A stretch of 64,000 nt of DNA from Methyloversatilis universalis. Lineage in GTDB: Bacteria; Pseudomonadota; Gammaproteobacteria; Methylococcales; Methylococcaceae. A program made the translations under genes and the position numbers. Under the pieces are notes generated by a model that was not told the origin of the DNA, made no database searches, and worked only from the letters and a program-made list of their open reading frames with translations. Positions 8,809 through 18,697 of the stretch are shown one piece after another (position 1 is the first letter of the stretch; each line of letters begins with the position of its first letter). The stretch is taken from the NCBI GenBank assembly GCA_020723665.1, contig DYIL01000013.1, positions 1-64,000 of the forward strand, given 5' to 3'.

Positions 8809-9159
8809 ATGTCGAAATCGCAATCCGGGCGTGGTGCCTTGGCCGCCGGTGGCCTCGCCGCCATCCTCGCATCGACTTGCTGTCTCGGCCCGCTGGTGTT
8901 GGTCGCGCTCGGCTTTTCCGGCGCCTGGATCGGCAACCTCACCGTGTTGGAACCGTACCGGCCGATCTTCATCGGTGCAGCGCTCCTCGCGCTGTTCTTC
9001 GCCTGGCGCCGGATCTTCCGGCCGGCCAATGCTTGCAAGCCGGGCGAGGTCTGCGCGATTCCGCAGGTTCATACGACCCATAAGCTCATGTTCTGGATCG
9101 TGGCCGCCCTGGTGCTGGTCGCGCTCGCTTTTCCCTACGTCCTTCCGCTGTTCTACTGA
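8809..9159 (+). CDS. merT: Mercuric ion transport protein MerT
   Basis: A 116-residue inner-membrane protein with three hydrophobic segments. The first helix contains the vicinal cysteine pair in ASTCCLGP, which receives Hg(II) from MerP. A second pair follows in the cytoplasmic loop (NACKPGEVC) and passes mercury to MerA. The ATG at 8809 has AAAGGAGA just upstream. It is first in merTPA, 12 bases before merP. Confidence 0.96.
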   Translation: MSKSQSGRGALAAGGLAAILASTCCLGPLVLVALGFSGAWIGNLTVLEPYRPIFIGAALLALFFAWRRIFRPANACKPGEVCAIPQVHTTHKLMFWIVAALVLVALAFPYVLPLFY

Positions 9160-9171
9160 CAGGAGATCATC

Positions 9172-11161
<1,990 letters not shown>

Positions 11162-11252
11162 ACTTGAGTGGGAGCCGATCCGCTCCATCTATTCGGCACG
11201 ACAACAGTGTTCTCGACGCGAGATCGAACCGGATCACCTACGGGGCGGGGCT

Positions 11253-11483
11253 AAAGGAAGCTCTGATTAAGAGCCTATCCCAATGGGCCGTTCGTCCTGG
11301 GCCCTTCGACTTCGCTCAGGACAGGCCCCTCGACGGGCTCAGGACGAACGGTAACGCGTTGATTCCGTTCGTGGTGCCTGCCCGCGCAGCCTGCCTACTG
11401 CAGGCAGGCGGGAGCTTGTCCAACGCTCTCTTGAGCCTGTCTAAGGGCGAGAACGGAATCAACTTGTTCAGAGCTTCCTAAAA
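11253..11483. repeat. Dispersed element, family 1, copy C with alternative core
   Basis: Flanked by AAAGGAAGCTCTGATTAAG at 11253 and CAGAGCTTCCT near 11480. Its inside differs from copies A, B, D, F, H and J. It contains a fragment of the GAGCCTATCCC element, two CCCTTCGAC units, a palindrome CCTACTGCAGGCAGGCGGGA, and the block ending GAACGGAATCAACTTGTTC that is shared with copy I (45944-46084) and a fragment at 33238-33283. Confidence 0.75.
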
Positions 11484-11620
11484 GTTGAGACGGAAGCCGG
11501 TGGTCAGGATGTAGTCGTTCCTGAGCGCTGCCGTGCAGGCGCTGCGAGACATGGAGCCGAGTGCGCGAGCGCGTCGAATAGCTCCGGAAAGCCCGAGTGC
11601 CGGGCGTGAGACCGAAGGTC
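11481..11620 (-). pseudogene. Possible 3' remnant of an outer-membrane beta-barrel gene
   Basis: Read on the minus strand, the last codons before the repeat give NDYILTTGFRLNF and a stop. An alternating aromatic/polar strand ending in Phe is the usual C-terminal insertion signal of outer-membrane barrels. Nothing coherent is left upstream in that frame, so if real it is only a stub. Low certainty because of its shortness. Confidence 0.3.
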
Positions 11621-11749
11621 GACGCGATAGTGGTGGTTGCAGGCCTCACACATGGCACCGCGACCGGGCGTCGAGTCATCCGCGGGCGGTGTCCGGATCC
11701 CTTGTTGATGCCGGACCAGACGAGTGGGGCCGGGGCGGCGAAGGCAATC

Positions 11750-11983
11750 ACTCGTCGCCAATTTTTTGCTCCTCTTGGTGAATCGGATGTGCCAAAAGGT
11801 TTCGCAAAAAATGGCGACGCAATCGGTCAGCCCGCCCAGATCAACCGCGCGGTCGAGATCATTGAGCAGGTTGACCCCGCGCCACTCCACACCGGCCACG
11901 GCGGATTCGGCGGCGGTTTGCAGTTCCGCCGTGCGTGCCACGCAGTGGCTGTGTCCAGGCGTGTAGAACGGCTCGACCCTCAA
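11750..11983 (-). pseudogene. Degraded thioredoxin/glutaredoxin-like protein
   Basis: Starts at a TTG directly after the stop of the MerR-like remnant. The first 50 residues (MRVEPFYTPGHSHCVARTAE and then GVEWRGVNLLNDLDRAVDLG) look like the small thioredoxin-fold proteins found near heavy-metal genes. The expected CxxC has become HSHC, and after GGLTD the frame no longer matches the fold. Third broken gene in a row in this stretch. Confidence 0.45.
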
Positions 11984-12312
11984 GGCGTGCCCTTCGCCTC
12001 GAAGCTGACCGCTTCCAGGGCCGTCAGAATCGGGCAGTCGTCGACCGGCAGCGCTCCACCCGAGCGCTCGGCGATCAGCACGTCGAGCGCCGCCGACATC
12101 GCCTGCACGGCGCGAATCTTGGCGGCGAGCCGGGTTTCTTCTCCATGGCGCGGCTCTTTATGTCGTCGCAACATGCGCCGTCGGCCTGAGGCAGATGCAA
12201 GAGCTCGCGAATTTCCGCGAGCGTGAATCCGCACGCCTGCGCATGCTGGATGAAGCGCACGCGGCGCACCGCGTTCGCGTCGTAGAGACGATAGCCGCGC
12301 GAGACCGGCGGC
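11980..12312 (-). pseudogene. Truncated and frameshifted MerR-family regulator
   Basis: On the minus strand SRGYRLYDANAVRRVRFIQ and GFTLAEIRELLHL match the second half of a MerR DNA-binding domain. The N-terminal helix-turn-helix is absent. A Cys pair (ADGACCDDIKSRAMEK) follows, then a frameshift near 12135, and the dimerisation helix and effector tail continue in another frame to DDCPILTALEA and the stop at 11980. The lost N-terminus is replaced by the thioredoxin-like remnant upstream, so the region is a deletion fusion of two genes. Confidence 0.7.
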
Positions 12313-12545
12313 GCGCAGTGTGGCTTCATCGACGCCACGCCCGGCGCAGCAACCGGGGAGTTGGCCGTTGATCGCCACCGCCGGCACCGAGCGCACGCCC
12401 AGCGCCTTGTGCCACGGAAATGTCGCGCATGTCGAGCACCTCGACTTCGCACGATGGGCAGGCCGGGCTCTTTACGAGGGATTTGACATCGGCGCAGGCT
12501 GGGCAGCCGGCGCTGAACACTTCGACTTTGCGTTTGGCAGTCATG
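12312..12545 (-). pseudogene. Frameshifted thioredoxin-fold protein, fused to MerR remnant
   Basis: Begins MTAKRKVEVFSAGCPACADV, a small thioredoxin-fold protein with an intact CPAC and a second Cys pair (SPACPSC). After MRDISVA near 12410 one base is gained or lost; the fold resumes in another frame (KALGVRSVPAVAINGQL and then PGCCAGRGVDEATLRAAGL). It then runs without a stop into the MerR remnant. Such proteins commonly accompany mercury or other heavy-metal regulators. Confidence 0.7.
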
Positions 12546-12634
12546 TCCAGGCTCCTGTTGATGTTCGTGATGCGGTGCAGCCACGCGGATGGGGCCCCTC
12601 CCACCACGATTTCAGGATAAGCCTTGGAGTGCGC

Positions 12635-12658
12635 TTTAACCTAGAAACGGCGGTTGGA
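12635..12658. repeat. Short stop-codon-associated repeat (family 3), copy 1
   Basis: TTTAACCTAGAAACGGCGGT, one of five copies of a short dispersed sequence. It faces the + strand, between the thioredoxin-like remnant and the glycosyltransferase region. Confidence 0.65.
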
Positions 12659-12751
12659 CGTGCTCGAGTGTGCGGCGGGCGGCTCGCCCGCCGTGCAATC
12701 GGGTAGGTCGCGTCTTTACCCGAAAGGCGAGATCGCTGCAAGTCATTTCGT

Positions 12752-12779
12752 AGGGTGCGGTGAGGAACGAACCGCACCC
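12752..12779. repeat. Short hairpin GGTGCGGT...ACCGCACC
   Basis: Inverted repeat of 8-9 bases with a short loop in the gene-free stretch 12546-12889. That stretch otherwise holds family 3 repeat copies and a CCTGTCCTGAGCCTGGTCGA unit related to the family 1 cores. Confidence 0.5.
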
Positions 12780-12848
12780 CTTGTGTCCTCGAATGATGCC
12801 TGTCCTGAGCCTGGTCGAAGGGCGGTTCGCTTCGCTCACCGCATTCTA

Positions 12849-12892
12849 CTTTCCCGGTGCATCGAAGCGGTCGACTGCCGTTTCTAGGATCA
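12849..12892. repeat. Short stop-codon-associated repeat (family 3), copy 2
   Basis: The longest form, matching 42082-42124 in inverted orientation (landmarks GGTGCATCGAAGCGGTCGAC and GCCGTTTCTAGGAT). Read on the minus strand, it starts exactly at the TGA stop of the glycosyltransferase gene. Confidence 0.8.
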
Positions 12893-13564
12893 TCGGTAGG
12901 CCCTCGCCAAAACCTCGGGATTGGCGCCAAAGAAGTAGCGCAGCCGCAACCACCACATCAGCACGACGGTACGGAAGACACCATGGGTTTCCCAGCGGCG
13001 GCCCGATGTGATCACGCGCTCGCGCAGGCAAACCGGGCGCGTGCGCTGTTTGAGCGCACGCGACAGGGCGATGTCCTCCATCAGCGCCTGATCGGGGTAG
13101 CCGCCCACCTGCCAGAACGTTTCCCGTCGCACGAAGATCGCCTGATCGCCGGTGGCGATGCCGGAAAGCCGCGAACGCAGATTCATCAGCGCGGCGATGA
13201 CGGGAAACCAAGGGCTGCGGCCTTCGATGCGCACGTCGAACCGCCCCCACTGGGAGTGGGGTTGCGACATGGCATGCTCCACCCGGTGCAATGCCCCGGG
13301 CGGCAGGCGCGTGTCGGCGTGCAGAAACAGCAGTACCTCGCCGGTGGCCTGGCGAGCGCCGGCGTTCATCTGCGACGCCCGTCCGCGCGGGGCTTCGAGC
13401 ACCGTGAAACCGGCCGCGCGGGCCAGCGCCGCCGATCCATCCGTGCTGCCGCCATCGACCAGGATGACCTCGCATCCCCTGCGCACAAGGGGTAATAGAT
13501 CGGCGAGCAGGGTCGGCAAGCTGGCGGCCTCGTCGAGCATCGGAATGATGATGGAGAGCTTCAT
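12890..13564 (-). CDS. TIGR04283-type glycosyltransferase (arsenosugar cluster)
   Basis: A 224-residue GT-A family 2 glycosyltransferase. It starts MKLSIIIPMLDEAASLPTLL, has the donor-binding VILVDGGSTDGSA and the metal-binding FLHADTRLP, and an acceptor-side ALMEDIALSRALK motif. The pattern matches the rSAM/selenodomain-associated transferase group that travels with arsS, where it is thought to help build the sugar of arsenosugars. It overlaps the DUF547 gene upstream by ATGA. The reading frame is intact, although two upstream genes of the same operon are broken. Confidence 0.88.
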   Translation of the reverse strand: MKLSIIIPMLDEAASLPTLLADLLPLVRRGCEVILVDGGSTDGSAALARAAGFTVLEAPRGRASQMNAGARQATGEVLLFLHADTRLPPGALHRVEHAMSQPHSQWGRFDVRIEGRSPWFPVIAALMNLRSRLSGIATGDQAIFVRRETFWQVGGYPDQALMEDIALSRALKQRTRPVCLRERVITSGRRWETHGVFRTVVLMWWLRLRYFFGANPEVLARAYR

Positions 13565-14080
13565 GGCCGCTGCCTCGCCTCATCGTTGAGTCCCCAGTCG
13601 TAGTCACTGAAATCGATCTCGATGCGACCCGCGCACAGGGCCTCCGCCTGTTCCGAGGACAAGCCCAACTCGCGCGCATACAACGTCAAATCGGCCTCGG
13701 GTCTCAGGGCAGGGCAGCCGATGCTGGCGCAGTTGACCCCAAAATGGATGCGCGGATCGCGGTAACGTCCAGAGCCGCGGATCATCCCGTGCTCGATGTC
13801 GTCGAGCGAGCGCGTCTGTCCCAGCGGCGGCACGAAGCCTTGTTGCCACGGCGACTGGAACAGGCTGCCCAGATCCTTGATGGACTCGAGGTTCGGGTGG
13901 CGGATGAGAATGAGGCGCACGGTGTAGGCGTTGTACGCGTTGATCAAAAACGCCCATTACTCGGCCCGCGTCCAGCGCTCGAAGACAGCCCGGTCTACCG
14001 CGGACACCGTGGCGAGGTAGCGGTCGAGCGCGGTTCGTTCCCTCGCCATTCCCGCATAATCGACCACGCTAGGCGCTCGG
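13561..14080 (-). pseudogene. DUF547 protein, nonsense-mutated and 5'-truncated
   Basis: In one frame the minus strand reads VVDYAGMARERTALDRYLAT, AVDRAVFERWTRAE, then a TAA stop at 13957-13959, then WAFLINAYNAYTVRLILI and HFGVNCASIGCPALRPEA, both hallmarks of DUF547. A Gln codon turned into a stop would explain it. The N-terminus with its expected signal peptide is missing because the frame runs into the oxidoreductase remnant near 14073. The part after the stop codon could still be translated from an internal start near 13947. DUF547 genes are common members of arsS clusters. Confidence 0.8.
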
Positions 14081-15397
14081 CCATCTCGATCTGGGTGACG
14101 CGGGACCCCGGCCGCGCGAAGGCTTGTGCCAACTCGCAGCCGATGGGCCCGCCGCCCAGCACCACCAAACGCTTGGGCGGTACATCGAGTGGGGCCATAG
14201 CGTGTCGGAGGTGAGGTAGCCGATGTCCTCCAGTTCTGGCAACGGTGGCACGAACGGGCGCGCGCCGATGGCGAGCACGATGGCGCGCGCGGTCAGCCGC
14301 TCACGGCGACCGTCGGGCGCGGTAATCTCCACCGTCCAGGGATCGACGAGCCGCGCGTGGCCCTGGCGCACGTTCACGGCCAACGCGGTATAGCGCTGGA
14401 CGCTGGCGTGGGGGCAATCGCCTGAATGATCGCGTGCACGCGCGCCATGACGGCGCGAAAGCTGGAGGCCGGTTTCACCAGAGCAAGTCCCAGGCGGCCA
14501 GCCTCGCGCATGCGCTGGGCAAGGCGACTGGCAGCGATCAGCGCCTTGCTCGGCACGCAGCCGAAATTCAAACAATCGCCCCCCATCCGGTGTGCCTCGA
14601 TCAGCGTCACCTTGGCCTTGACCGCAGCGGCGATATAGGCGGTGACGAGGCCTGCCGCACCTGCGCCGATGACGATGTGGTTGCGGTCGAAGCGCCTGGG
14701 ACGCGGCCATCGGGCATGGACGCGACACCGACGCATCAGCTCCAGACCGCGTTTTGCCAGCAGCGGAAATACCCCCAGCAATGCAAACGATACGAGCAAG
14801 GCGGGCGAGACGATGTCTGTAAGGCTGTCGATGCGCGCCAGTTGCGTGCCCGCGTTCACGTAGACGAGGGTGCCCGGCAGCATACCCAACTGGCTGACCC
14901 AGTAGAAGGTCGCGCCGCGTATCGCGGTGAGCTCCATCAGCAGGTTGATGAGGGAGAAGGGAAACGCTGGCACCAACCGCAGCGCGAACAGATACCACGC
15001 CCCGTCGCGCCGCATGCCGGCGTCGATCGCCGCCATCCGTGGTCCGAAGCGCTGCGCCACGGTGTCGCGCAACAGGTAGCGCGCCACCAGAAACGCGAGC
15101 AAGCCGCCGATGCTGTAGGCGAAGGACACCACGACCGTGCCCCAAGCAAGCCCGAACAGGGGGGCCTGCAGCCAGCGTCAGCGCCGCCACGCCCGGCAGC
15201 GAGAGTGCCGCCGTCAGCACATAGAGCACGAAAAAGCCCAGCGTCACCGCGAGCGGATGCGCCTCGCGCAGCGCCTGCCAGTGGGCCGATCCTGCCTGCA
15301 GCGCCGACAGATTGAGGTGGCTTGGCCCATCGAACACGAAAAACAGGGTTACGACCAGCAGGACCAGCGCGATGAGCGTCAGCGCCTTGACCTGCAT
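14073..15397 (-). pseudogene. Broken VTT (TVP38/TMEM64)-FAD oxidoreductase fusion
   Basis: Starts at an ATG overlapping the arsS stop (TGATG). The N-terminal part is a VTT membrane domain (LPGVAALTLAAG, then AYSIGGLLAFLVARYLLRD and LVPAFPFSLINLLMEL). The C-terminal part is a mercuric reductase-like flavoprotein (VIGAGAAGLVTAY, GGDCLNFGCVPSKALI, VVLGGGPIGCELAQAF). The frame breaks three times: in a G6 run at 15159-15164, in a G5 run at 14410-14414, and near 14195. The gene is then cut off before its dimerisation domain and joined to the DUF547 remnant. Two breaks are in homopolymers and could be sequencing errors; the 3' truncation cannot be. Confidence 0.82.
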
Positions 15398-16368
15398 CAG
15401 GCCGCTCTTGTCGCCAGTGCGCCGCCGCAACTGCTGCCCTGGCTCGCCGTACAGCCGTAGCAGTGGTCGGCCACGCAAATGGGTCGGTCCGCGACATCTT
15501 CGCGCAACAGGTCGCGAAGGTGCGCTCGCCGTCGTTCGCCGGCCAGGGGCAGGCCGAGCTGTTGGTTGAAGTCGCAGTCATAGAGATAGCCCTGCCAGTC
15601 CACACTGACCAGCGAGCGGCACATCAAGGCCTTTAGGTTCTCGGCGCGGTAGTTGTCCTTGAGCAGGCGCATGTAGTCGTTGAACTGGCCCTTGGAGATC
15701 AGCCACGAACCGAAGCGGTTGATCGGCATGTTCGCGAGCGCGTACAGGTGATCGAAGGCGATGCCGAAGCGCGCGGACAGCTCGCGCTTGTACGCCGCCT
15801 CCAGCTTGGCTTGGTCGGGCGGCAGGCCGGGCCCTTGCGGGTTGTAGACCAGGTTGAGGACGAGGCCGCTATCCGGCCGCCCATACCCCAGCGCATTGAG
15901 TTTCAGCAACGCCGCGATGCTCTTGTCGAACACGCCCTTGCCCCGCTGTCGGTCCACGTTGTCCGCCGAGTAGCAGGGTAGTGAGGCCACGATTTCGACG
16001 CGATGTTCGGCGAGGAACTCGGCCAGATCCTCCTGTCCCGGCTCGAACAGGATGGTCAGGTTGCAGCGGTCGATCACGTGCACGCCCAGATCGCGTGCAG
16101 CAGCGACCAGAGCGCGAAAGTCGGGGTGCAGCTCGGGTGCGCCGCCGGTCAGATCCAGCGTCGTGATGCTCCGCGCCGCGAGCACCCGCGGAATCAGGAC
16201 AAGCGTATCGGCGTCCATCATCTCCTTGCGATGCGGCCCCGCATTGACGTGGCAGTGCGCGCAGGACTGGTTGCAGCGGTAGCCGAGGTTGACTTGCAGC
16301 GTGGTGAGCGCGCCACGGCGGATGGCTGGGAAGTCGCTTGCTTCGAGCAATGGCAAGGTGGCATGCAT
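15397..16368 (-). CDS. arsS: Arsenosugar biosynthesis radical SAM protein ArsS
   Basis: A 323-residue radical SAM enzyme. NLGYRCNQSCAHCHVNAGP carries the CxxxCxxC cluster-binding motif that binds the 4Fe-4S centre and SAM, followed by TLDLTGGAPELHP. The Cys-rich C-terminus (ICVADHCYGCTASQGSSCGG) is the second metal or cluster site of this family, which in some relatives contains selenocysteine; here all are Cys. ArsS transfers the 5'-deoxyadenosyl group to dimethylarsenite on the way to arsenosugars. The arsM methyltransferase expected to supply the substrate is not in this window. It heads the operon arsS-VTT/oxidoreductase-DUF547-glycosyltransferase. Confidence 0.92.
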   Translation of the reverse strand: MHATLPLLEASDFPAIRRGALTTLQVNLGYRCNQSCAHCHVNAGPHRKEMMDADTLVLIPRVLAARSITTLDLTGGAPELHPDFRALVAAARDLGVHVIDRCNLTILFEPGQEDLAEFLAEHRVEIVASLPCYSADNVDRQRGKGVFDKSIAALLKLNALGYGRPDSGLVLNLVYNPQGPGLPPDQAKLEAAYKRELSARFGIAFDHLYALANMPINRFGSWLISKGQFNDYMRLLKDNYRAENLKALMCRSLVSVDWQGYLYDCDFNQQLGLPLAGERRRAHLRDLLREDVADRPICVADHCYGCTASQGSSCGGALATRAA

Positions 16369-16607
16369 GGAAAGTTCCTCGATGGTGTAGCCGCAACCGG
16401 GGCACGGCGGAATCGGTTCAACCCATCTGTCGCCAGGGCGAGGGATTTCTTACATCCGACCGGGTTTCCGCGCTTCGTCCTGGCCGGCTGTAATAAGAGG
16501 GGGCGCCGTCGCGACCAAGCCTTACCGCGGGGCTCGCCCGCAGCATCGCTGCGACGCGCGTCGCGGTACCCGAAGTCCTCACTCGATTCATTATGAAAGG
16601 ATCCGCC

Positions 16608-17018
16608 ATGACAGCCACCATTGCCAAACTCGACCTTCCTTCCCAGACCATTGAGTCCACCTCCGGAAAGGCGCGCGAGATGCTCGAAACTGCTAAGGCC
16701 AGGCTAGGTTTCGTGCCGAAGATGTATGCCAATATGGTCAACTCACCGGGCTTGCTGGAAACCTATCTCGTGGGTTACGAACGCTTTCGGCAAGACAGTG
16801 GCTTCACGTCCACCGAGCAGGAAGTGGTGTTCCTCGCCATCAGCCGATTCCACCATTGCACCTATTGTATGGCTGCTCACAGCATGATCGCCGACAAGAT
16901 GTCCAAGGTGCCCGGCCCGGTATTGGACGCGCTGCGTCAGGACAAGGCGATTCCGGACGCCAAATTGGCGGCACTGTCGACGTTCGCGCACCTCATGGTC
17001 GAAAGCCGCGGGTTTTGA
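16608..17018 (+). pseudogene. AhpD/CMD-type peroxidase-like protein, C-terminally truncated
   Basis: About 136 residues of a carboxymuconolactone decarboxylase-fold protein. The redox-active site FHHCTYCMAAHS has the CxxC and conserved His. Such peroxidase-like proteins are regular partners of arsS. The protein stops abruptly after MVESRGF, about 40-50 residues short of the family's usual end. A different frame stays open from there to 17106, so a deletion or frameshift removed the end. ATG at 16608 has AAAGGA upstream. It is divergent from arsS, with a shared 240-base control region, and may still yield a shortened protein. Confidence 0.72.
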
Positions 17019-17124
17019 AGTCGTCAAACCCACGCTGGCCAAGGGATTTGACTACACGCGGCTGAACTGGCAGCCCCCGGACGCAAAACGGCTCAGTCGC
17101 GGATAAGCAGTACCTCCGATTGTC

Positions 17125-17334
17125 TTAACCCTCCTGCTCTTTCGGGGTGGCCGTTTCATCGGCGCCTTCCGCGTAGGCACGCGCGATGCGTCGCAATACC
17201 TTAATTTGCTCGCCAAAATTACGGCAACCGCTACACATCAAGACGTGCATTTTGAGCGAGAGCTTTTCGCCCAGTTTGAGCGGACGCTCCTGGGCCTCCG
17301 ACAGCAGGCGTGTGGCCTTGCGACAATTCAGCAT
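17125..17334 (-). CDS. zf-HC2 anti-sigma factor-like protein
   Basis: About 69 residues. MLNCRKATRLLSEAQE, followed by SLKMHVLMCSGCRNF, gives the Cys...HxxxCxxC zinc-binding arrangement of zf-HC2 anti-sigma factors, without a membrane segment, so it would act in the cytoplasm. The ATG at 17334 overlaps the sigma gene's stop, so the two are translationally coupled. It probably holds the ECF sigma factor inactive until a thiol or metal signal disturbs the zinc site. Confidence 0.8.
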   Translation of the reverse strand: MLNCRKATRLLSEAQERPLKLGEKLSLKMHVLMCSGCRNFGEQIKVLRRIARAYAEGADETATPKEQEG

Positions 17335-17897
17335 CCTTCGCCTCCCTGGAACCAGTGGTTTTCCAGGCATTCGCGCAGCCGCAGGCGTGCACGGTACAGC
17401 ATCACGTTGAGATTGCTCACGGTAATCCCCAGGTTGGTACAGATCTCTTGGGTTGTTAGCTCCAGGAATTCGCGCATTATGAACGCCCGGGCCTGCCGCG
17501 CCGGCAGGCGCTCCAGACAGGCCTCGAACACACGCCAGAACTGCGCGTCATGCAGCGCGCCTTCTGGGTCCGCCCAGCGCCGCGGGCGCTTGTCGGACTG
17601 CCAAAAGCCGCGACTGTCGAACAATTCGAGCATCGCTTCTTCCTCGCTCTCTTGGAGCAAAGTGCTGGCCTCGACGAGGCGTTGGCGCCTGCGCAACTCG
17701 TCGGCAATCTTGTTCTTGAGGATGGCAAACACCCAGGTCTTGAAGGCAGATCGTCCACCGAACGACCCAACGTTCTGCATCGCGCCGATCAGCGCTTCCT
17801 GTACGGCGTCTTCGGCGGCGTGAGTATCGCCCAGTTGCAGCGTGGCGAACTTGACCATTTGTCGACGCAGGTCTTCAAGAAATGCTGCATCTTTCAT
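17328..17897 (-). CDS. ECF-type RNA polymerase sigma factor
   Basis: A 189-residue sigma-70-family protein. Region 2 (GDTHAAEDAVQEALIGA, FKTWVFAILKNKIADELRRR) and region 4 (LERLPARQARAFIMREFLEL, TTQEICTNLGITVSNLNVML) are complete, with a longer linker than minimal ECF factors. It is cotranscribed with the zf-HC2 gene and faces the arsS region. Control of the arsS/AhpD genes is a plausible guess, because sigma/zf-HC2 pairs recur in arsS neighbourhoods. Confidence 0.92.
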   Translation of the reverse strand: MKDAAFLEDLRRQMVKFATLQLGDTHAAEDAVQEALIGAMQNVGSFGGRSAFKTWVFAILKNKIADELRRRQRLVEASTLLQESEEEAMLELFDSRGFWQSDKRPRRWADPEGALHDAQFWRVFEACLERLPARQARAFIMREFLELTTQEICTNLGITVSNLNVMLYRARLRLRECLENHWFQGGEGC

Positions 17898-17942
17898 CTA
17901 GGCATGACGGTCTGGCTGACGAGTTCTTGGCCGGTGAGCATT

Positions 17943-18068
17943 GAGCACCTCGAAAAACGATGCCCCGTCGTTTTCAGCCACGTAAGTAGTTGAAAACGTA
18001 AGCCAAGCCCAAACCGCGTTTGGGTTTGGCGAAGAGACAAACCGCCCGGAAGGCGGTTTTTCGAGATC
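17943..18068. repeat. Repeat family 2, copy 2
   Basis: Begins GAGCACCTCGAAAAACGATG, then the shared CCCCGTCGTTTTCAGCCACG, GTTTGGGTTTGGCGAAGAG and AAACCGCC...GGCGGTTTTTCGAGATCC. Lies just upstream of the sigma factor gene. No gene is seen in the following 235 bases. Confidence 0.8.
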
Positions 18069-18304
18069 CCGAAGTGTTATTGCTTCGCTCATTCCCACTC
18101 CTGGTTTGTTCATTCCGGATCGCTGAATGGCTTGATACGAAATACGGTATCACCAAATCAAGCCAAAGCGCCACCAGGCCAGAGCACGCCAATCGAACAA
18201 GGCACCGCCCGGGTTGATAACGTTCGGCGCTGTTCCGACGACCAATGCAATTTTGACCGCATTGACGAAAACTCGCGGCTGGAACCAAAGTTTGAACCCG
18301 GATT

Positions 18305-18661
18305 TCAACGCTTGTCCGCCACCGGCATGGCCCAGGCCTTCAGCGAATCTTGGGCAGGCGGCGCCGACATCGCGTTCTGAACCGTCCGGGCGATCCAGGC
18401 GGTATCGATATCGGGTTCCAGATCAGCCGGACGGCCCGTGCCGCCCGTAGGGATGGCTTCCGGACGGCCATGCGTATCTTCGAGTTCGAATTCCGCCGTA
18501 CAATGCCGGCAATAGAGACGGTCGCCTGCACGATGTTCTCGCTTTACCACCAACGTCGGACCACACTTGGAGCAAACACGCAAAGATATCCCGTCGTCGC
18601 TGTGACCGATCACATGATCGAACAAGCCTTGTTCCCCCATCTCGAAAAAGACATTGTTCAC
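18305..18661 (-). CDS. Hypothetical zinc-ribbon protein
   Basis: A 118-residue soluble protein starting at a GTG. CSKCG and CRHC, 19 residues apart from first Cys to first Cys, form a likely zinc ribbon in the first half. The rest (TAWIARTVQNAMSAP and so on) is unremarkable. No family recognised. It lies upstream of no obvious operon and converges on nothing; assigned on coding appearance only. Confidence 0.5.
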   Translation of the reverse strand: MNNVFFEMGEQGLFDHVIGHSDDGISLRVCSKCGPTLVVKREHRAGDRLYCRHCTAEFELEDTHGRPEAIPTGGTGRPADLEPDIDTAWIARTVQNAMSAPPAQDSLKAWAMPVADKR

Positions 18662-18675
18662 TGATCGATCGAACT

Positions 18676-18697
18676 GGCTGCCGTTTCTAGGTTAAAA
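18676..18697. repeat. Short stop-codon-associated repeat (family 3), copy 3
   Basis: On the minus strand the stop TAA of the copper protein gene is followed without a gap by CCTAGAAACGGCAGCC, the same sequence that follows the stops of two other genes in the window. Confidence 0.75.

Noticed and set aside
18080..18300. Possible small gene between repeat family 2 and the zinc-ribbon gene
   Set aside because: Frames are short, without ribosome site or convincing composition.
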